Assembly (NCBI GenBank): GCA_036377675.1
Contig: DASUXY010000021.1
Coordinates: 1 to 62,386, forward strand
Source: DASUXY01 sp036377675
Lineage (GTDB): Bacteria > Bacillota > Bacilli > Bacillales > Amphibacillaceae
Reading direction: 5' to 3'
DNA: 62,386 nucleotides
The first letter of the stretch is position 1; the number at the start of each line of letters is the position of its first letter. Position numbers and translations under genes: made by a program. The notes beneath the pieces are model-generated. The model made no database searches, was not told the origin of the DNA, and saw nothing but the letters and a program-made list of their open reading frames with translations. Below, piece after piece: positions 62,362-62,386 of the stretch.

Positions 62362-62386
62362 AATGAATTAATAAGTAAAGACAAGA

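Noticed and set aside
62151..62384. 77-codon minus-strand frame over the 5S gene
   Set aside because: The region is 5S rRNA plus its terminator; the frame is accidental.

Overview
The window is a chromosomal segment of a low-GC Gram-positive bacterium of the family Bacillaceae. Gene order, the protein sequences (sporulation factor SigH, CtsR-McsA-McsB-ClpC, Rae1, MrnC, zinc-type S14) and the Shine-Dalgarno sequences all match the Bacillus pattern. Almost every real gene lies on the minus strand, so the biological reading direction is from the right end to the left. I cannot name the genus from sequence alone.

Right to left. The 3' end of an rRNA operon (5S rRNA and its terminator, about 62206-62362) is followed by the CtsR-controlled heat-shock operon ctsR-mcsA-mcsB-clpC, then radA and the PIN/TRAM protein yacL. 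Next come gltX, a cysteine T-box leader with cysE-cysS-mrnC-rlmB-rae1, sigH, rpmG, secE, nusG, the rplK-rplA and rplJ-rplL units, a small methyltransferase, rpoB-rpoC, an L7Ae-like protein, the str operon (rpsL-rpsG-fusA-tufA) and the S10-spc-alpha supercluster from rpsJ to rplQ. The energy-coupling-factor module ecfA1-ecfA2-ecfT, truA, rplM and rpsI follow. Compared with the B. subtilis order, disA, ispD and ispF (radA to gltX interval) and map (adk to infA interval) are missing from their usual places.

Left of rpsI (positions 1 to about 9880) is an accessory island that looks like a decayed integrative element anchored at the 3' end of rpsI. It holds a frameshifted tyrosine integrase, a radC fragment lacking its catalytic segment, two decayed XRE-type regulators, an IS21-type transposase fragment and the tail of a helicase/type ISP restriction enzyme.

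Inside these ruins sits one apparently intact six-gene operon (about 7367-1396) with its own strong promoter. It encodes a phosphoribosyltransferase-like protein, a radical SAM enzyme with a CX8CX2C cluster motif, a thymidylate-kinase-like enzyme, a Nudix hydrolase, an MFS exporter and an NTP_transf_5-type nucleotidyltransferase. Between the last two genes is a 20-codon ORF (MSRPIVLSEPVKWKKGKKQK) preceded by a near-perfect Shine-Dalgarno sequence and followed by a perfect 24-bp palindrome. I read this as a candidate, possibly undescribed, biosynthetic locus in which a tiny ribosomal peptide is modified by radical SAM and nucleotide chemistry and exported. The product and even the role of the peptide are inference.
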